64,000 nucleotides of DNA from NCBI RefSeq assembly GCF_028622875.1, contig NZ_CP117709.1, forward strand, positions 6,637,001-6,701,000, in the 5' to 3' direction. Positions 62,861 through 64,000 of this stretch are shown piece by piece; position 1 is the first letter of the stretch, and each line of letters begins with the position of its first letter. The notes beneath the pieces were generated by a model that had not been told where the DNA came from, did no database searches, and saw only the letters and a list, made by a program, of their open reading frames with translations. Source of the DNA: Streptomyces sp. MMBL 11-1 (GTDB taxonomy: Bacteria > Actinomycetota > Actinomycetes > Streptomycetales > Streptomycetaceae). Position numbers and translations under genes: made by a program.

Positions 62861-64000
62861 ATGTTCGACTCCGTACGCGACGACCTGCGCACCACCCTCG
62901 ACGAGATCCGCGCCGCCGGGCTGCACAAGCCCGAGCGTGTGATCGGCACCCCGCAGTCCGCGACCGTGGCCGTCACCTCCGGCGGACGCGCCGGCGAGGT
63001 CCTCAACTTCTGCGCCAACAACTACCTGGGTCTCGCCGACCACCCCGAGGTCATCGCCGCCGCCCACGAGGCGCTGGACCGCTGGGGCTACGGGATGGCC
63101 TCGGTCCGCTTCATCTGCGGTACCCAGGAGGTCCACAAGGAACTGGAGCAGCGGCTCTCGGCCTTCCTCGGCCAGGAGGACACGATCCTCTACTCCTCCT
63201 GCTTCGACGCCAACGGCGGAGTCTTCGAAACGCTGCTGGGCCCGGAGGACGCGGTCATCTCCGACGCCCTCAACCACGCCTCGATCATCGACGGCATCCG
63301 GCTCTCCAAGGCGAAGCGCCACCGCTACGCCAACCGCGACATGGCCGACCTGGAGACGCAGCTCAAGGAGGCGTCCGGGGCCCGCCGCCGCCTCGTCGTC
63401 ACCGACGGCGTCTTCTCCATGGACGGCTACGTCGCCCCGCTCCAGGAGATCTGCGACCTGGCCGACCGCTACGACGCCATGGTCATGGTCGACGACTCGC
63501 ACGCCGTCGGCTTCGTCGGCCCCGGCGGACGCGGCACGCCCGAACTGCACGGCGTCATGGACCGGGTCGACATCATCACCGGCACCCTCGGCAAGGCGCT
63601 GGGCGGCGCCTCCGGCGGTTACGTCGCGGCCCGCGCGGAGATCGTCGCCCTGCTGCGCCAGCGCTCGCGCCCGTACCTCTTCTCCAACTCCCTCGCCCCG
63701 GTCATCGCCGCCGCCTCCCTCAAGGTCATCGACCTGCTGGAGTCCGCCGGGGACCTGCGCGAGCAGCTCGCGGCCAACACCGAGCTGTTCCGCACCCGGA
63801 TGACCGCGGAGGGCTTCGACATCCTGCCCGGCGACCACGCCATCGCCCCCGTCATGATCGGCGACGCGGGCAGGGCGGGCCGGATGGCGGAACTGCTCCT
63901 GGAGCGAGGTGTGTACGTGATCGGCTTCTCGTACCCCGTCGTCCCGCAGGGCGCGGCCCGCATCCGCGTCCAGCTCTCGGCCGCGCACTCCACCGCCGAC
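62861..64000 (+). CDS. kbl: 2-amino-3-ketobutyrate CoA ligase (glycine C-acetyltransferase), 3' end outside the window
   Basis: 380 codons are visible of the roughly 397 expected, so only the C-terminal tip is missing. It is a PLP fold type I alpha-oxoamine synthase: [16 protein letters not shown] near 48, [13 protein letters not shown] near 117, [14 protein letters not shown] near 208 (Asp-His near PLP) and the Schiff-base Lys in [13 protein letters not shown] near 244. It cleaves 2-amino-3-ketobutyrate with CoA to glycine and acetyl-CoA, using the product of Tdh. The ATG has AAGGA six bases upstream. Confidence 0.95.
   Translation, partial: MFDSVRDDLRTTLDEIRAAGLHKPERVIGTPQSATVAVTSGGRAGEVLNFCANNYLGLADHPEVIAAAHEALDRWGYGMASVRFICGTQEVHKELEQRLSAFLGQEDTILYSSCFDANGGVFETLLGPEDAVISDALNHASIIDGIRLSKAKRHRYANRDMADLETQLKEASGARRRLVVTDGVFSMDGYVAPLQEICDLADRYDAMVMVDDSHAVGFVGPGGRGTPELHGVMDRVDIITGTLGKALGGASGGYVAARAEIVALLRQRSRPYLFSNSLAPVIAAASLKVIDLLESAGDLREQLAANTELFRTRMTAEGFDILPGDHAIAPVMIGDAGRAGRMAELLLERGVYVIGFSYPVVPQGAARIRVQLSAAHSTAD

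Noticed and set aside
1..64000. CRISPR arrays, rRNA, tRNA and insertion sequences
   Set aside because: I looked for regularly spaced repeats, cloverleaf 3' CCA ends, rRNA blocks and transposase motifs and saw none.

Overview
The window comes from a high-GC actinomycete, almost certainly a Streptomyces. Third codon positions are nearly all G or C. GTG and TTG starts are common, and adjacent genes often overlap by four bases (ATGA, GTGA, TTGA). The gene neighbourhood is also typical: an RNase D / response regulator / DUF3000 / hemE block, the hemY-hemQ pair, RibD-like / murC / msrB, and tdh-kbl. I found no rRNA, tRNA or CRISPR array. The window opens inside one gene and closes inside kbl.

Layout. 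1-8.5 kb: a cell-surface glycan block. Two Stealth-type sugar-phosphate transferases (one fused behind a GT4 glycosyltransferase) and an accessory protein lie between two related genes with propeller-like C-termini; the complete one is a PIG-L deacetylase. 8.5-13 kb: an exported endonuclease/exonuclease/phosphatase-fold protein, then a two-gene fatty acid beta-oxidation operon on the minus strand. 13-22.2 kb: housekeeping genes including RNase D, a LuxR-type response regulator, DUF3000 and three heme genes (hemE, hemY/cgoX, hemQ/chdC) that fit the coproporphyrin-dependent route, with a CoA-disulfide-reductase-like enzyme and a DUF4349 lipoprotein between them. 22.3-29 kb: a secreted tripeptidyl-aminopeptidase-like hydrolase, a DUF692 (MNIO) enzyme followed by what looks like the last codons of a lost Gly/Ser-rich partner, a PTH2-like hydrolase, and an AIM24 / ABC ATPase / membrane protein / zinc-knuckle operon. 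29-39.7 kb: a MoxR-type AAA ATPase with a VWA metallopeptidase-like partner, a polysaccharide deacetylase lipoprotein, a Tat-exported PhoX-like phosphatase, OsmC, ZapE, a RibD-like reductase, murC and msrB.

39.8-53.2 kb is the accessory part, less GC-rich in places. It holds a membrane NACHT ATPase, a broken gene, and a 1202-residue exported protein made of ALF repeats and Ala-rich helices that ends in a papain-fold toxin-like domain. The stop codon of that gene is nine bases from a small gene that I read as its immunity gene. Next come four consecutive predicted exported proteins, including a trypsin-fold protein that has lost both catalytic His and Ser and carries a seven-blade FG-GAP propeller.

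53.2-64 kb: an orphan GAP1-type protein, a lipoprotein, and two tandem receptor-like Ser/Thr kinases, each joined to an amino-acid-binding-like sensor domain through a single membrane segment that starts with a Tat-like twin-arginine motif. The window ends with tdh and the beginning of kbl (threonine to glycine plus acetyl-CoA).

The points most worth following up are the ALF-repeat toxin and its putative immunity protein, the pseudo-protease propeller cluster, the DUF692 gene with its remnant partner, and the twin kinase-sensor fusions.
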